Below, piece by piece: positions 6,425 through 7,121 of a stretch of DNA of 7,121 nt (position 1 is its first letter; each line of letters opens with the position of its first letter). The stretch comes from Pseudomonadota bacterium (lineage in GTDB: Bacteria > Pseudomonadota > Gammaproteobacteria > Steroidobacterales > Steroidobacteraceae). The stretch covers positions 1 through 7,121 of the forward strand of contig JAKAFQ010000216.1 of NCBI GenBank assembly GCA_021817875.1, in the 5' to 3' direction. A program made the translations under genes and the position numbers. The notes below the pieces were generated by a model, which worked only from the letters and a program-made list of their open reading frames with translations, had not been told where the DNA came from and searched no databases.

Positions 6425-6613
6425 CGCGGACCGGCCTCGCCAGGGCGGTGAATCGAGTTAAACCATGAAGGATAGCAAATCCCCGGCCGGCTACCAGCGC
6501 GGCCTGCGCAGCCGCGCCGCCCGCCCCATGGCGGTTTCCCCTGATGACCTCGCCGGGTCGTTTGCCTGAAAGTGTGCCGGGGGCATCTGGGATGCCCGTT
6601 GCGGAGCCTGATC
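6425..6613. promoter_or_regulatory. Divergent intergenic region between ppiD and the OYE-family gene
   Basis: This 189-base gap should hold the promoters of both flanking genes. The only AT-rich patch is 6451-6480, on the ppiD side; a TATCCT there (minus strand, about 6470-6475) is a weak -10-like match without a convincing -35. A 34-codon ATG-to-TGA frame runs on the plus strand at 6465-6569, without a Shine-Dalgarno sequence or recognisable product, and is not called as a gene. A perfect inverted repeat lies at 6581-6597. GGAG at 6603-6606 is the ribosome site of the downstream gene. Confidence 0.4.
6581..6597. promoter_or_regulatory. Perfect inverted repeat just upstream of the OYE-family gene (operator or leader hairpin candidate)
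   Basis: GGGCATC-TGG-GATGCCC is a perfect 7-bp dyad with a 3-base centre. It ends 5 bases before the GGAG ribosome site (6603-6606) and 16 bases before the ATG at 6614. No T run follows, so it is not a typical terminator. The position fits either a repressor-binding site or an mRNA hairpin near the ribosome site. OYE-family genes are often controlled by a repressor (NemR on nemA in E. coli), but this dyad does not resemble the NemR site as I recall it, and no regulator gene is in the window. Confidence 0.35.
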
Positions 6614-7121
6614 ATGTCCAGCACCCAGCCGACCGATCCGCCCGCGGCCGGGACCGATCTGTTCTCGCCGCTCGCCGTCGGCGAGATCCGGCTGGCCAAC
6701 CGCATCGTGATGGCCCCGCTCACCCGCAACCGCGCCCAGGCCGACGGCACGGCCACGGCATTGATGGCCGAGTACTACGCCCAGCGGGCCTCCGCAGGAC
6801 TGATCATCGCCGAAGCGACCACGATCTGCGAGCAGGCCCGCGGCTACGCGCTCACCCCGGGACTGTACGAGGAGTCGCAGGTCGAAGCCTGGCGCCTCGT
6901 GACCGACGCCGTGCACCGAAAAGGCGGGCATGTCTTTGCCCAGCTCTGGCACGTCGGGCGCATCTCGCACCCGTCGCTTCAGCCCGGGGGGGCCCCGCCG
7001 GTCGCCCCGTCCGAGGTGCGCGCCGAGTGCGAGGCGTTCACACCGTCGGGCTATGCGCCGTGCGCCACGCCGCGGGCGCTCGAGACCGAGGAAATCCCGC
7101 CCGTCATCGCCCAGTACGCCC
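6614..7121 (+). CDS. Old Yellow Enzyme-family alkene reductase, NemA-like (3' end missing)
   Basis: OYE-family enzymes are FMN-dependent TIM-barrel oxidoreductases. They use NAD(P)H to reduce activated C=C bonds and some nitro or nitrate-ester compounds; the physiological substrate is usually unknown. The first 169 residues are present. After a short Pro-rich N-terminus comes DLFSPLAVGEIRLANRIVMAP (15-35), then LTRNRA with T37, the FMN-contacting Thr of this subfamily. GLIIAEATTI at 62-71 and RGY at 76-78 follow. QLWHVGRISHPSLQPGG at 110-126 contains the Gln and Trp of the active site. ALETEEIPPVI near the right edge matches NemA-like proteins. The His pair that binds the substrate and the C-terminal FMN phosphate site lie outside the window. 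The ATG at 6614 has GGAG seven bases upstream. A run of seven G at 6986-6992 lies in the frame, but homology continues correctly after it. It could equally be named N-ethylmaleimide reductase or xenobiotic reductase. Confidence 0.94.
   Translation, partial: MSSTQPTDPPAAGTDLFSPLAVGEIRLANRIVMAPLTRNRAQADGTATALMAEYYAQRASAGLIIAEATTICEQARGYALTPGLYEESQVEAWRLVTDAVHRKGGHVFAQLWHVGRISHPSLQPGGAPPVAPSEVRAECEAFTPSGYAPCATPRALETEEIPPVIAQYA

Noticed and set aside
4226..6451. A 741-codon open frame on the plus strand opposite ppiD and overlapping the fabI end
   Set aside because: It is antisense to a clearly recognisable ppiD, its product has no recognisable domain, and long spurious frames are expected in DNA this GC-rich.
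6986..6992. Run of seven G in the OYE-family gene as a phase-variation tract
   Set aside because: The tract is short, encodes the conserved Gly-Gly of the PGG motif, and the frame is intact on both sides. At most it is a place where sequencing errors could occur.
1..7121. Mobile element, CRISPR array, tRNA/rRNA or riboswitch
   Set aside because: I found no transposase or integrase, regularly spaced repeat array, tRNA-like cloverleaf or known riboswitch motif. The genes share the same GC-rich codon use.

Overview
This 7.1 kb window is high-GC (about two-thirds G+C by eye) chromosomal DNA carrying ordinary bacterial housekeeping genes. The gene set and order (dnaQ, rnhA, a YafS-type methyltransferase-like gene, mltD, fabI, ppiD) point to a gammaproteobacterium. 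As I recall the Pseudomonas aeruginosa chromosome (about PA1805 to PA1816), the same block runs ppiD, fabI, a few inserted genes, mltD, gloB, methyltransferase, rnhA, dnaQ. The species cannot be named from the sequence alone. No tRNA, rRNA, CRISPR array, insertion sequence, prophage gene or obvious transferred island was seen.

Layout. Positions 1-1690 hold three genes on the minus strand, transcribed in the order methyltransferase-like gene, rnhA, dnaQ; dnaQ runs off the left edge. Positions 1691-1823 are a divergent intergenic region. On the plus strand follow mltD (TTG start, lipoprotein, lytic transglycosylase domain plus four LysM repeats) and fabI (enoyl-ACP reductase). A GC-rich hairpin followed by TTTT lies between these two. 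fabI and the minus-strand ppiD converge with only 13 bases between their stop codons, and those stop codons sit in the two arms of one short palindrome. Positions 6425-6613 are a second divergent intergenic region with a perfect 7-bp inverted repeat just upstream of the last gene. That gene is the 5' part of an Old Yellow Enzyme-family alkene reductase (plus strand), which runs off the right edge.

Functions. dnaQ and rnhA serve DNA replication (proofreading; RNA primer and hybrid removal). mltD, fabI and ppiD all serve the cell envelope: peptidoglycan cleavage, fatty-acid supply for membrane lipids, and folding of exported proteins. The OYE-family enzyme is an accessory redox or detoxification gene that is not part of the recalled synteny block.

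I see no previously undescribed system here. The points worth a second look are modest: the absence of gloB and of hupB/lon from their usual places in this neighbourhood, a methyltransferase-like protein with a degraded SAM-binding motif, a PpiD whose parvulin domain keeps the active-site histidines that I recall as missing in E. coli PpiD, an MltD with four LysM units, and several short dyads at gene boundaries.
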